Source of the DNA: Enoplolaimus lenunculus
Lineage: Eukaryota > Nematoda > Enoplea > Enoplida > Thoracostomopsidae
Assembly: GCA_030248215.1 (NCBI GenBank)
Contig: JASANG010001415.1
Coordinates: forward strand, 1-64,000
Direction: 5' to 3'
Length of the DNA: 64,000 nt
Under the pieces are notes generated by a model, which ran no database searches, was not told the DNA's origin, and was given only the letters and a program-made list of their open reading frames with translations. The translations under genes were made by a program, and so were the position numbers. Shown here one piece after another: positions 53,641 to 64,000 of the stretch (the first letter of the stretch is position 1; each line of letters starts with the position of its first letter).

Positions 53641-53677
53641 GTTACACTTAGGAATATGCTTATACTACTGTTACACC
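53641..53677 (+). repeat. right-end remnant of type-1 MITE
   Basis: TTAGGAATATGCTTATACTAC followed by TGTTACACC, then interrupted by a type-2 element. Confidence 0.6.
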
Positions 53678-53860
53678 GGCCCATGTTATTTTAAGGGGCG
53701 TCCAGGTTCCTGGTTTTTCATAAAAGAGTAGGTTTAGATTCTAGGTTATACTTTTTGCTTAGGCTTAGGCTTAGACTTAGGAACACATTTTTGCAACGCT
53801 TAGGCTTAGGCTTATGAATACGATTAATCTGCTGTTACGCCCCTTACAGTAACATTGGCC
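53678..53860 (+). mobile_element. type-2 TTAGGC MITE with 8-bp target duplication
   Basis: GTTACACC at 53670-53677 and 53861-53868. GGCCCATGTTATTTTAAGGG to CTTACAGTAACATTGGCC. Confidence 0.96.
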
Positions 53861-54112
53861 GTTACACCCGTCAAAGTAACCTTAACCGTCGTTTGTTTGC
53901 TTTTAAGCTCCAGCAATTATTAACGCCATTTAGTTGATACAAAATGCCATTTTATTACCATAGACGTTGGTTTCTAATCCACTGCATGAGGCTTCACAAT
54001 GCTGCAAGTTTATTTTTAAGCTTACCTTTTACAAGTTTTGACCCAAATCATCTAATATATTTAACCATATCAGGTTTCCATCAATTATTGCGCATGCCTC
54101 TATGAGAACTAA

Positions 54113-54165
54113 TATATATTATATAATATATGTATATATTATTATATATATTATATGTGTCTAAA
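54113..54165. repeat. TATATTA microsatellite
   Basis: TATATATTATATAATATATG and similar AT steps. Confidence 0.85.
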
Positions 54166-54265
54166 AACCTATATTCTTAATTAATTACGTACAGAGTTAA
54201 TGTGATTTTTGTATGTTAGTATTTAATAGCATTAGAAACCCTAATCATTGACTAAATACGGGCAT

Positions 54266-54428
54266 GCCCGTAGCCAGCTCACCTAGCTAGGGGGCTAAAA
54301 ATTTTTCACGAGAGGCATTCAAGGGTTTTCAGTGAGTTACAAGCATAAGTTGAAAATTTTTTGCAGGTGCCGAAATTTTTCCAGGGGGGCTGAGCTCTTA
54401 ATGGCACTTCCCATTTGGCTACGGGCCC
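54266..54428. mobile_element. GTAGCCA-type MITE
   Basis: GCCCGTAGCCAGCTCACCTAG to CCCATTTGGCTACGGGCCC, inverted ends; GAGTTACAAGCATAAG in the middle. Confidence 0.82.
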
Positions 54429-54429
54429 G

Positions 54430-54838
54430 ATTACGGGTTGCAGTTTACTTTACAGTACCAGACGCCGCTGCGCGTCGCCGCCCACTACTGTGTTGCTCGG
54501 CGGCACACGGCAGCGTGCAGCGGTGTGCGGTGAGCATAGCGCAACCCTAATATTTTGCTCTAAAATAATTAGGTGTACGGGCGTTATTTCAGACTTTTTT
54601 GTAAAAATATTTCAAATTTGATCTAAAAACAGACATGCAAGCTCGAAACCTTTTTAGCTAAAAACAGGAAACAAATTAAATGTTAATCGAATGAGTAACA
54701 TGAAAATAGATGCTTAACAAGATTCGCGTTCAATAGAACAGGACCGTTAGGGTTGCGGTATATTTTGTCGCGCGCCCATCCGCCGCCGAACTGCGTCGCA
54801 CGTTACTGCGCGTAACTGAAAGCAGCGCGGTGGATACT
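54430..54838. mobile_element. GC-rich GGGTTGCRSTATACTT elements
   Basis: 54430-54550 runs from GGGTTGCAGTTTACTTTAC to GTGAGCATAGCGCAACCC. 54747-54832 starts TAGGGTTGCGGTATATTTTG and is cut off by the next element. Confidence 0.65.
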
Positions 54839-55147
54839 GTATTGACCCGAATAAGAGGGGAACTGATATTTATTCGGCCTCTCCAGAGGGTACCCCCCTT
54901 GTTAATCGGTTACGGACTCTTGTTATTTATTTTTAACCCACGCTCCACCGCCCTTCATTACTGATATATATCTCGTACTGCAATTATCCGTTGAATTAAA
55001 CATTTTATTTCCCTTGTGGCAAACTCAAATTATTTGGTCCTGGAGTCATTTATGCGCTAAAATTAAGGGCTAATTAACATTTATGGACTCTAATTAGGGT
55101 TTAGGGACCATCCGCTTACGGACTTTTATTAGGGATACGGACTCCTA
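54835..55147 (+). mobile_element. TACTGTAGTGACCCG MITE, internally deleted and right end missing
   Basis: TACTGTATTGACCCGAATAAG at the left; it jumps from TTTCCCTTGTGGCAAACTC to the latter half and stops at ACGGACTCCTACC. It ends about 290 bp upstream of the receptor ATG. Confidence 0.85.
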
Positions 55148-55436
55148 CCCTATTCTATAGATGGACCAATTTAGCCGTAGGTTCTGGTAAACTTAGACAG
55201 TAAAAAATGTTTTGATATCATTATTTGAAAGTTTCCATTAAAAAACTTTGTTATCCATCTTTCACAATGATTATTGTTAAAATTTGCATTTCAGCATATA
55301 TTAGCTAAGTAATTTTGTCTCTTAAACTCGACTGGTTTCGAAATATGCCAGCTACAAGTCCTACTTACAAAATTAACTTGAAATATACGTCTGTCAGTAA
55401 GAATTAAACTGTATCGCGTATACTTCCGAGCCTAAA

Positions 55437-58042
55437 ATGCACAGTCACGATATAAGCAACGCTCTTACCGGGCACCATTTTATAGTTGCAGCGAAAACCA
55501 GAGAGCCATACGTTTACAAATGCTGGTACGTAAGATCCCTTAAGAGCCATAGTGATTTTTGCCCAGGCCACGGAATCGATATGGATGTATTTCGAAGCAT
55601 AGCAGCGGTATTAAATTTTACATTTACCTTGGAATTTGTTCGACACGACACCGATGAAGTCATCGCAGGTCGTTGCAATATGACCGCGGCCGTCCACGGA
55701 CCACGAAAGCGAGCTCAATCAGGTCCTGTAATGATGAGACCGACACCGGCCGTTGTTCTGTCGAAATTCGTTCCGATTACTCAAACTGAAGGATTTTGGT
55801 TTTTGAAATCCGTTCGTGTCGACATTGGAGTTGCTGTTCTAGCAATGTTAGCTTTTATAATATTCATTTGGCAATGTGCAATGACCTATTTTAAATATCG
55901 CAGAGCGCTGCAAACACGCGACGCAACTGCAGTACGACTGTGCGGCGAATTGCGACAATTAGTTCGAAAAACGTTTCGAAGTACGCTGACATGGACTGAA
56001 GCGATCATTAGCTTGTATCCTATACGCCTACAACGCTACACTGGCGTTTCGTTATTGCAGTTGCAATCAGCAATTTTAGGTGCATTAATATTCAAATTAT
56101 GGAGCAGTGTAATGTATACCGATTTACGAGTCGCAGGACGTATTGACCAATCAAGCGTCGAGTTAGAGTTGCTTTTCAAACAAACGCTACAAAATAAGCG
56201 GCGATTGGTTATTCATTGTGACAGTTCGGATAACGATAAATGTGCTCAAAAATGGTTGGTTTCGTTTGAAAAGGTACGTTTGTTTACAGTGCCGGAGCAG
56301 GCTCAGGTATGGGAGACCCTAAAATTCTGTGGTGGGAGACCCTAAAATGCCGTGGTAGGCGACCCTTGCGATGGTCAAAATATTTTTCAAAATTTTTGTT
56401 CAAAATCTCCTATAAGCGTGGGTGCCCCTCTTTAAGGTGGGGTCCTCCAAATTGGGTTATTGGGGTGGCGGCTCCGGTCTTGTTTGTGTAAAATTACTTT
56501 GGCATAGCATTAATAGCACAACGACCTATATTGTACCTACTGAAGTCAATTACGGCAATTTCTTATCCCCTCGGTCAAAGTAGCTAAAAAATAGCACCTC
56601 CGGATACAATATTCGTGGGAACAGTCGATGTTCCTCGCTCTTATAACACCCACCCGTTAAAGGGCGTCAGGGTTTTTGCTGGGTCCATAAAAGAGTAGGT
56701 TTAGATTCTAGATTACATTTTTTTGCTCTTGCTTTTAGGCTTAGGCTTTGAAACACGCTTAATCAACTGTTACGCCCCTTGAAGTAACATTGGCCAAAAG
56801 TAATCAGGAAGGCTTTTTTGAATAATTAATCTGATGACATGCATAGGTTATAAATATCGCACAGTTAGAAACATTATTAGTTTAGAATTCAAAATCTAAG
56901 AAAGTTTAATAGATTTCAAAGCAAGACCTACAATATCGGACTAAAAGCATATACTGGACCGTGGGTAAAACTCAACACGATTGGTGTGATAACCAAATTT
57001 TAAAAAACAGCATGCATAGTTGCGTTCAGACCCTACAGGCGAGCCAAAAGCTTTCTAAAAGGGGGTTGTGGTTTATCCATGGGTGGCAGTCAGTGCATCC
57101 CACTCACGCAGCGTACTGTTTCGAACATAATGGCTGGGTTTCTGAAATCTTACTTAAGTATTTACTTAAGTTATGCTTAACTAATTAGTTAAGTCGCCGA
57201 CTTAAAGTACTCAAATTTTCGAGCACAACCAAAGAAACACCAAATATCGGCCTTTGCCGTGACAAGGAACTAATAGTCTTGCTATATATTAAGAAGACAT
57301 CATTACTCTACAATTTCAATTAGACCAAGGTTAGTATGCCAGAGCGGTTAATTTGTAGCATATCAAATTTAGTCAGCGACTTAAGTATTTACTTAAACTG
57401 AAGTACGCTTTTAAAAACGGCAAAATAGTTGGGAGCTCGTACTTAAGTACAAAGTCGTATACTTAAGTAGGGTTTCGAAAACCCAGCCATTGACATAAAA
57501 AATTTTGTTTTTGATAGAATCACGCTGAATTCTTGATTCCTAAAGCGAGACAAATTATTCACCAGCACCGATACCTGATCTGTCAAACTTACAACGATCA
57601 ACGTATAATGCATCGATGTTTGCTGTTGTTCGATTGTCTTGAACAAAATCCAATGTCGTATTACTACAAATTGCGATCTGATATTCCAGACGTCATTGCA
57701 GCGATCGACTCGAAACGATATTTTTCAAAATCACTCATCACTGGTACGATACCACGAACAAAATCGCTCATATTTACGGCGAATTTCACATATTTTCACG
57801 AATTTGCCGACGCAATACAACTGATTGACAGTTTGTTTATATATCAACGCGTTTACGCACGGTATCAAAGTGCAATACGTCGTGTAAAGCGTCACAATTT
57901 ACGATGTGTTGCGTCCGAATATATTGCTCCGTTGAAAATGGTTGAGATGCGTGCAATATTTGGCTTTTTAGCGTTATATTTGGCGTCGGTTTTGGCTGCA
58001 CAGTTGGTTTGGTACGGTTTGACACTGGACGCAAAACGATAA
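55437..58042 (+). CDS. divergent ionotropic receptor / glutamate receptor-like channel, two exons
   Basis: Exons 55437-56306 (290 codons, donor CAG|GTATGG) and 57518-58042 (acceptor TTTTTGATAG), both phase 0, give 464 residues. A second good phase-0 donor, AAG|GTACGT, lies at 56273/56274, so the exact junction is open. Residues 12-122 look like lobe S1 of an iGluR ligand-binding domain (REPYVYK; GIDMDVFRSIAAVLNFTF). A strong membrane segment follows at about 128-150 (M1), a weaker one at about 203-224 (M3 position), then an S2-like part and a final segment near 433-456 (M4). The canonical SYTANLAAF of M3 is absent, and there is no amino-terminal domain, as in protostome ionotropic receptors (IRs). 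The ATG follows an in-frame TAA at 55398-55400 and no signal peptide is seen, so an upstream exon may be missing. The stop overlaps an AATAAA at 58042-58047. A chemosensory IR role is likely by family but unproven. Confidence 0.72.
56651..56795 (+). mobile_element. type-2 TTAGGC MITE in the receptor intron
   Basis: CACCCGTTAAAGGGCGTCAGG to CCCTTGAAGTAACATTGGCC, with very little TTAGGC left. Confidence 0.85.
57131..57489. mobile_element. TGGCTGGGTTTCTGAAA MITE with ACTTAAGT steps
   Basis: TGGCTGGGTTTCTGAAATC at the left and TTTCGAAAACCCAGCCA at the right are inverted; TACTTAAGTATTTACTTAAG and similar inside. Its right end lies 28 bp from the receptor exon-2 boundary. Confidence 0.85.
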
Positions 58043-58047
58043 ATAAA

Positions 58048-58115
58048 AGCAGGATGTAACCGAAGGTGAAAAATACTGGAGCTGGAGGTGAAGGTGAGGT
58101 GAAATCAGGTAGTTA
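58048..58115. repeat. fragment of GGTGCAACCGG-type MITE
   Basis: GCAGGATGTAACCGAAGGTG and GGAGCTGGAGGTGAAGG follow directly after the receptor stop; only one end is present. Confidence 0.6.
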
Positions 58116-58669
58116 AAATGGATGTGTAATTTGTTTTTTAACGCTTCATTTCGATTTTTTAAAACATAGCAACGCAGATAACGAAAATGAAAATCCTGAC
58201 AAAAACAACAAATTACTTACATTGACGGACGTCCACCTGGGCACAGTATTTTAAATCCACTCACTGCTCACAGTTCAATAGACAAATTGAACTGCTCTTT
58301 ATTCTTCATCTTCGAACATTTAAACGCACACGACATACATAGACAAAATGATTACTATATTGTGTGCTTCGTACTCAGCCCTCACTGTGCAAACTAAGTA
58401 CTTAAAATAACACAACGCGCAGTGTAAACAAATTACGGGTATCCGCTGTAGAAAGCTATGGGAGTTAACGCCAAGTTTCAATAGTCAAGCAACATGATGA
58501 ACACTTTTTTCCGCGATTAAGTCAGATTGCAACTGCAATACGTTTCCAGAAGTAATATTCTCCAATTCCCAGTTGAAGATAGCGTTTTATACCAAAATGT
58601 ATTCTTGGCGGCAGGGCAGGAAAGAATATGGACTAAATAATAGATCGCAACAAAATAACACTCAATATA

Positions 58670-61600
58670 TCATTTCTTCGTTTTATTTCCTGCTTTCAAC
58701 GGTTTAGATTTCTTTCCGTTATCTTTTTTAATCTCTTCAACCTGACAAATAATAAAAAATGGAGACAAGGCTGCAGCAGTAAAACACGGACATCCTGCGC
58801 TGGTATTCAATCGTGCCGGATATTTATCGCTAAAAGATAAGATATAACTCAATATTAATCCGTTGTACATACAAATTCATTCTGTTTCGCCATGGTTAGT
58901 GTTAGCGACATGGTCCATCAACAAAATATTTCCAGCAAACAACACACAAACCGTTTACACGAACCTTGCGTTTAGGAGCAGCAGATACAGTAAAGAATGA
59001 GTCAATACGGCCTTGAGTTGCGCTTTTAAGATTTTTCGCCAACTTCGCTGCACCGTTTCTTATACGATCTTCGCTATAAACAACAATGAACATAAAAAAT
59101 TTGCGAAAAATTCCCGAAAACAGTAATATATTTGTGTAACAGCAATGGAATTTCTATTGGAAGAAAGCGATATTCCGCACAAGGTCAATGCCGTCTAACA
59201 TAACAATTTATCCCGAATGTGTTTTCCAAGCGTTGTAGTAGTATGTAATACAATATCAAAATGCTTTCGGTTAATACATGTATTATGCGCTTGCTTATAC
59301 GCTATGGTCCATGTTAAATATACAGGCTTATCTGCTACGCATAAAGCTTAACCTAAACATGAGCACAAGCCTAAGATTCCCAGTTTGTAAGCTCACCAGT
59401 CTACCAAACGGCAAGTCCCAATAATAACATCGGCCCATATTATCTGCATTCACGTACGGTTGCTTAGGGCATTCGGAAACAACGCTGATGTTTTGTACTA
59501 TAAACACCCTCTACTCTGAAGTTACCCCTCTTCGCGTCAAACCCATAGAACATTACTTGAAATTCTTCTCTTTAACCATAAACTCAATCAAGCCATTTTC
59601 ATCCGGCGGATCCCACTTCAACTGAAACAAAAAGTCAACTTGATTTCACCATCGAGTTAGAGCCAACCCACAGGCGTAGATAGTTCGAACAGGGCATATT
59701 CTACAAATAGACACTATTCGGTAGTATTACATTGAAAATTATTTCTGCTGCAAAAGCTTGAAAATAAAAATCTTGAAAATACAAATTTTTATCACCATTT
59801 GTCAGTAAACAACTTTAAAACTTTACTAAATTGCAGTTTCTGACAGAACAACACGCTCATCGCGATATAGTTACAAAAACACAATGGTACTACCTCAATC
59901 TTCGAAGGATCGGTAACTTCAGGAGACGTAAACAAATTTCTCGCTTCCTAAAACGTTCTAAAAATATTTCAATCGTTGTTCATTGATTAACAGGCATTCA
60001 TTTACACCAAACTGTCCAAAAAGACATGTTTAAATTTATTGAAAAAATACTTAAAAATTTTAATTTTAGTATAAACAGAAACAATAACAAAAATTAAGAA
60101 AACTACAGCTGACAATTTTTTGCATATACATTAGCCACTACGAGCATAAATAAACAAAAATACAGTAACAAAGTAGTTGCTGATACATCAAAAACAACGT
60201 TTCCAATATTACATAATTATATATTCGAAACCAAAAACAACATGGGTTGTACGTAGCCACAACTTCCAAACTAGCTTCTTACTTTATATTTCCAATCAGA
60301 GGGCAATGGATATTTCTGAAATATTCAAACTGTATATTAGAGATGTCCCGAAACCAGGATTTTCACCACGGCCAGCAAAATACACTACATTCCGCGTAAG
60401 CTTATTCCTCGTATCATGATTTTGCCGAAGTATGCGTAGGAAAAGTTACATTGTAGTGCAGTTGGAGCGTTTAAAAAAGAAGTTAGCACAGAAGCAATGG
60501 TTTGATATGCGGCAAAACCGTTTTAAATAAGTTTAATTTTGCATTCGAGCAGACAAACTGGTTTCGTCTATGATACCGTATGGCCCCGGAACACTTTAGC
60601 CTTGGCACGGTACCGGTTCCAGGCCCGGGAGATTTCTTCTGTATATTACAAAAAGGGTAAGCAATGAATAATGAACGCAACGACGCACACATTTTCATTG
60701 CTTATGTCGCGTAGAATCCAGCCAGTTAAACATATTTTAAAGAGCAAAGATAAAAAAATTATTAGAACCAATGCGAGGTCCCAACAGGAACTACATTTCA
60801 CAGGACACAGGAACAGAGACACGAATTTAGTTTTCCACTTAAAAAGAAACCGTACCAGAAATTGCAACAATATTACACCGCCATTTTACTGCTAACTGCC
60901 TGTGACGCAAAATGAAGCATGTTATTCAACCGGCTGTTTTACGTTTGACTAGCCAGTTTTCAAGTACAACTAAAACACAGCGGTTAGTTTAAAACGTGAG
61001 AAATTTGAACACCAAACAATCGTTGCTAAAACAAACTGCCCTGCAGTAAAACTCCTCAAAAGTTAATTAATATTTTTAATGTGATACTTTATAAACTGCT
61101 GCAACACAGTAAAAATTCATGTTCCTGCATTTTCGAACAGAACAGGAATTGAGTTTTTGAAGGAATTCCGGTCGGAACAGGAATTCCAGTAGAACCATAA
61201 AATAAACTCAGACTATTTAAATTAACTGCACTAGCGAACTTAGACACAGATTCTTATCAACGCGTATCTGACCTTATTTATAGTAAGACCCAAATCACAA
61301 ACACGGGTAACAATACAAAAAGCAGATTTTAAAACAAAAACAACTTACATAATGCCAAAGAGTTGAAAATTACTTTCTACAACTGCTAGAAATATACACC
61401 ACTTACTTTCAGATCAATATTTTCTATAATATTTTCGATTGAATGGTATGATTTAATCAAATCGTACGCACGTTTAGGTCCTATGCCTCGTATACTATCG
61501 CAATAATCACATCCGAGCAAGATACAAATGTCAATAAACTAAAATCATTAATTAAACACACGAAGTTCACACAACAATTTCTCTCATTGCTGTAAAAATG

Positions 61601-63821
61601 ACGTACGGTAAAATAAACAATGAAAATACACATAACCTTACCCTAGTACATGTTTCTGCTTTATCGGTAATACGTATTAGCAAGAGTGCTTGTAGTATGC
61701 AACTCTTGGGATTCCGCTTCCGCGTGGTTTAAAAATGAACCCGGTACGCGTTGAGCTTTTGACAGACCCCTTATTTAGAAAAGGTGCACACACTTGTGTT
61801 AAAGAGTACCATGCAGGGTTTCTTTTTTCAAAATTCGGCGTGGGTATTTTAGTGGGTTTTTTAATTTCAGTGGGTTTTTTTAAATAAAATGGGTTTTTCG
61901 AATACGTTCGAAAAGACATATAATTACGTATGTATTATATATATACATGCATCTGCGTATAAGTTTACAAATACGAATACATATAAAAATACGCATTGAA
62001 ATGAGTCATAGCTGCAGTGCTAAGTAAATAGGTAACTTTCCGATAGGGGAAGGTGCAAAAATATTTTATTTGTCTCAGCTTGTATTTTTGATTTAAGTTT
62101 CAGTATTAGGTAAAACTGTTTTCTGTAAAAAACACTTGGAACACTTGGAAGACTAGGGGGTTTCTAGTGGGTTTGTTTGAATTTCGAGGGTTTTTTAAAC
62201 AAAGTGGGGGAAACCCCCTATTTCAACCAAAAAACCCGTGCACTCTTGGTATTCGTAACACGTGTTGAGGTAACGTTATGTGTATTTTCTTTATTATTTA
62301 CAAAATCATTAATGGGTGCCCCATGACCACTTTCAAAATTGCCCCTCGTTAACCCTATCATATGTCGTTTCGGTATCCAGCTGGAAGGGTGCAACCGGAA
62401 TTACAATTTACCGGAACCGGAACCGGAATTTGAAAATTTTACCAGAACCGGAACCGGAAAGTGAAAAATGCATTTCACCAAAAATTTCATTTTAATCGTA
62501 TTTTTTGCTCTATTATTTCTGAAACAACCTTAGTCGAACATAGGTATTTATTTTATCTGTTATATTTTAGATTTTCATCATCGACTGAAGTGAAATCCAC
62601 CATCAATGGCTTATATTCGGAGTACAAGTGGCTTTCAAAAGAGATTCTTAAAAATTAGCAAAGTTAAGAAAGCGGCCAAATTATAATACCGGAATTTTTA
62701 AATCCGGTAAAAATTTACCGGAACCGGAAGGTGAAAAAATACCGGAACCGGAACCGGAATTCCGGTTGCACCCTGCCAGCTGGAAATAATTAATGTTGCA
62801 TAACGCGAAAAAAGCATAGACACCACGTTCTAATCCATAATCATACATGTATTGCTGTAACTTACGAGTTTCAGGTATAACAAAACATTTCTGGTTTTAG
62901 AATTTATCAGCTCAGATGTTCTATCTGTGCGTACAGTAGTTCATTCCTTTGAAATAAAGAGGTTAATGAATTTGAAAATACTGACATGCGCTTACCTCAG
63001 CATGTGACATGCTAAGTTCGCTCAAAATCGTATCCAAATGATATTCTTTGATTGACATTTTCCTGCAACGTATATTACAGCAGTTCTTAAATTTCCTATC
63101 AGAACTGATGTTGGGTGCTATCGCAACAGAGAAAAACGCATGGTAACGCACATAAACGCTAATACCATGAAACATTTTACTGTCTGCCGAATTGAAATGG
63201 TCAGAAAAAACTTATAGAATAGAAGCAACATTGAGCATTGAACATATTAAAGCAACATTGAGCATTGAACATATTAAGGCGTTGTGTGATACACAGTATC
63301 TCCCTGCACACATTTACTATTTAGCAGTTAAAAATATTAGTAAAAGCAAGCGTCGATAATGTCCTTTAGGACAAGAGTATGCAACTTGTTAGAACGCGCG
63401 CGGCATATAAAATACGACAGCGAGTTGCATTTTGCCTTTACTCTTCTCGTTTACGGGGGTTGCACCCAGCTGCATACGCTAGTGTTGAAGTATACATCGT
63501 GACTATTTTTTTAACAAGTTGAGCAACTCAAATTCCATAACACTACAGCCAGCTATGGTGTTAAGGCGATATATAAATGCAAAATGAAGATGTTTGTTGT
63601 GATTTCAGAAATCTGCTTAAAAATAATGCAAACATTTGAGAATATCAATATTATCCCGCCTCCTAACTCTACGAGCAAACTCACTTTGCTTCACTGAACG
63701 TCATATGTCGTAGCAGTATCTTGCTTCCAAAAGTTAAACCATCCATGTCTTCGGTTGCGGTTGCGAATACTTTTCCTGCACTAACTAGGGCGGCACATTG
63801 AGCTTCGGCTTCGCAAGGTGC
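58670..63821 (-). CDS. FEN1: flap endonuclease 1 (FEN1), 3' eight exons; 5' part outside window
   Basis: FEN1 removes 5' flaps in Okazaki-fragment maturation and long-patch base-excision repair, in the nucleus, bound to PCNA. Exons in transcription order: 63821-63685, 63062-62996, 61538-61407, 60315-60283, 59947-59894, 59621-59557, 59073-58965, 58741-58670 (TGA). All phases agree, giving 222 residues that correspond to about 155-380 of human FEN1. Visible metal ligands: the two Glu of APCEAEAQ, the two Asp of ATEDMDG and the Asp of [16 protein letters not shown] matches the helix-hairpin-helix. TQGRIDSFF is the PCNA-binding PIP box (QxxIxxFF), followed by a short basic tail. The 33-nt exon encodes [11 protein letters not shown], matching human KYPVPENWLHK. 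The last intron's donor, AAG|GTTCGT, is weak but supported by phase. The first ~154 residues are not in the window; 63822-64000 is intron. Confidence 0.96.
59306..59435 (-). mobile_element. TTAGGC MITE, heavily worn
   Basis: GGTCCATGTTAAATATACAGG at the left, AATAATAACATCGGCCC at the right, CCTAAACATGAGCACAAGCC inside. It lies in a FEN1 intron. Confidence 0.65.
61679..62255. repeat. GTGGGTTTTTT-rich repeat in FEN1 intron
   Basis: GCAAGAGTGCTTGTAG at the left and CCCGTGCACTCTTGG at the right are roughly inverted. GTGGGTTTTTT / AAAAAACCC steps lie near the right and in the middle. Probably a MITE; its limits are uncertain. Confidence 0.45.
62385..62775. mobile_element. hAT-like MITE with perfect 8-bp target duplication
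   Basis: CCAGCTGG at 62377-62384 and 62776-62783. Ends AAGGGTGCAACCGGAA and TTCCGGTTGCACCCTG. GGAACCGGAACCGGAA repeats lie near both ends. No coding capacity. It lies in a FEN1 intron. Confidence 0.93.
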
Positions 63822-64000
63822 CTATAAATTCGACGAAAATCAAAGCAAAGAAAAAAGTTGTGCACAATAATTTTGGAACAATGTCTGGTTTAAGACTGAA
63901 GAAACTTTAGTAAATATATAAAACATCGAATATAAACAAATTGAGAATGGTAGTTATCTGTGTCGCAAACATACATCAACATACGGAATTCCCATTAATT

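Overview
This is a nuclear window from an animal, very probably a protostome invertebrate. Evidence for an animal: spliced genes with GT-AG introns and recognisable homologues of TP53I11 and FEN1, plus a divergent ionotropic-receptor-like gene. The hexamer TTAGGC, known as the nematode telomere unit, occurs hundreds of times, but always inside transposons, so it is only weak evidence for the lineage.

Host genes occupy a small part of the window. (1) A TP53I11-like four-pass membrane protein on the + strand has six exons from 16164 to 50920 and a complete 268-residue frame; its first intron is 28.6 kb long. (2) A divergent ionotropic glutamate receptor-like gene lies on the + strand at 55437-58042 (two exons, 464 residues). 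(3) FEN1 lies on the - strand at 63821-58670. Its last eight exons, including a 33-nt micro-exon, give 222 residues in frame; the first ~154 residues lie beyond the right edge. The receptor and FEN1 are tail to tail. Two further stretches (5113-5391 and 38591-38857, both - strand) have codon use like host exons but are not recognised.

The rest is mostly short non-autonomous DNA elements. The dominant group is two related MITE types with ends beginning GGCCCATGT. They carry internal TTAGGC arrays and, in many copies, perfect 8-bp target duplications (about 29 type-1 and 10 type-2 copies or fragments). Others are: piggyBac-like MITEs (TTAA / CCCTTTCTCACA) that enclose a tRNA-like A-box/B-box segment; several families with ends like CACTGCAAA or CACTCAAAA at TA; a ~440-bp family starting TACTGTAGTGACCCG; GTAGCCA-ended elements; GC-rich elements with ends like TAGGGTTGCGCTATACTT, some with inflated internal tandem repeats; hAT-like GGGTGCAACCGG elements; and one tRNA-derived SINE.

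Layout: 1-2.4 kb unassigned; 2.4-16.1 kb MITE-rich intergenic; 16.2-50.9 kb TP53I11-like gene, with the 16.2-44.9 kb stretch being intron 1 filled with nested repeats; 45.08-45.59 kb a minisatellite made of copies of the gene's own splice acceptor; 51-55.4 kb MITE-rich intergenic; 55.4-58.0 kb receptor; 58.7-63.8 kb FEN1. The two strongest observations are the array of 17 equally spaced splice-acceptor copies in intron 2 of the TP53I11-like gene and the TTAGGC-bearing MITE swarm with 8-bp target duplications.
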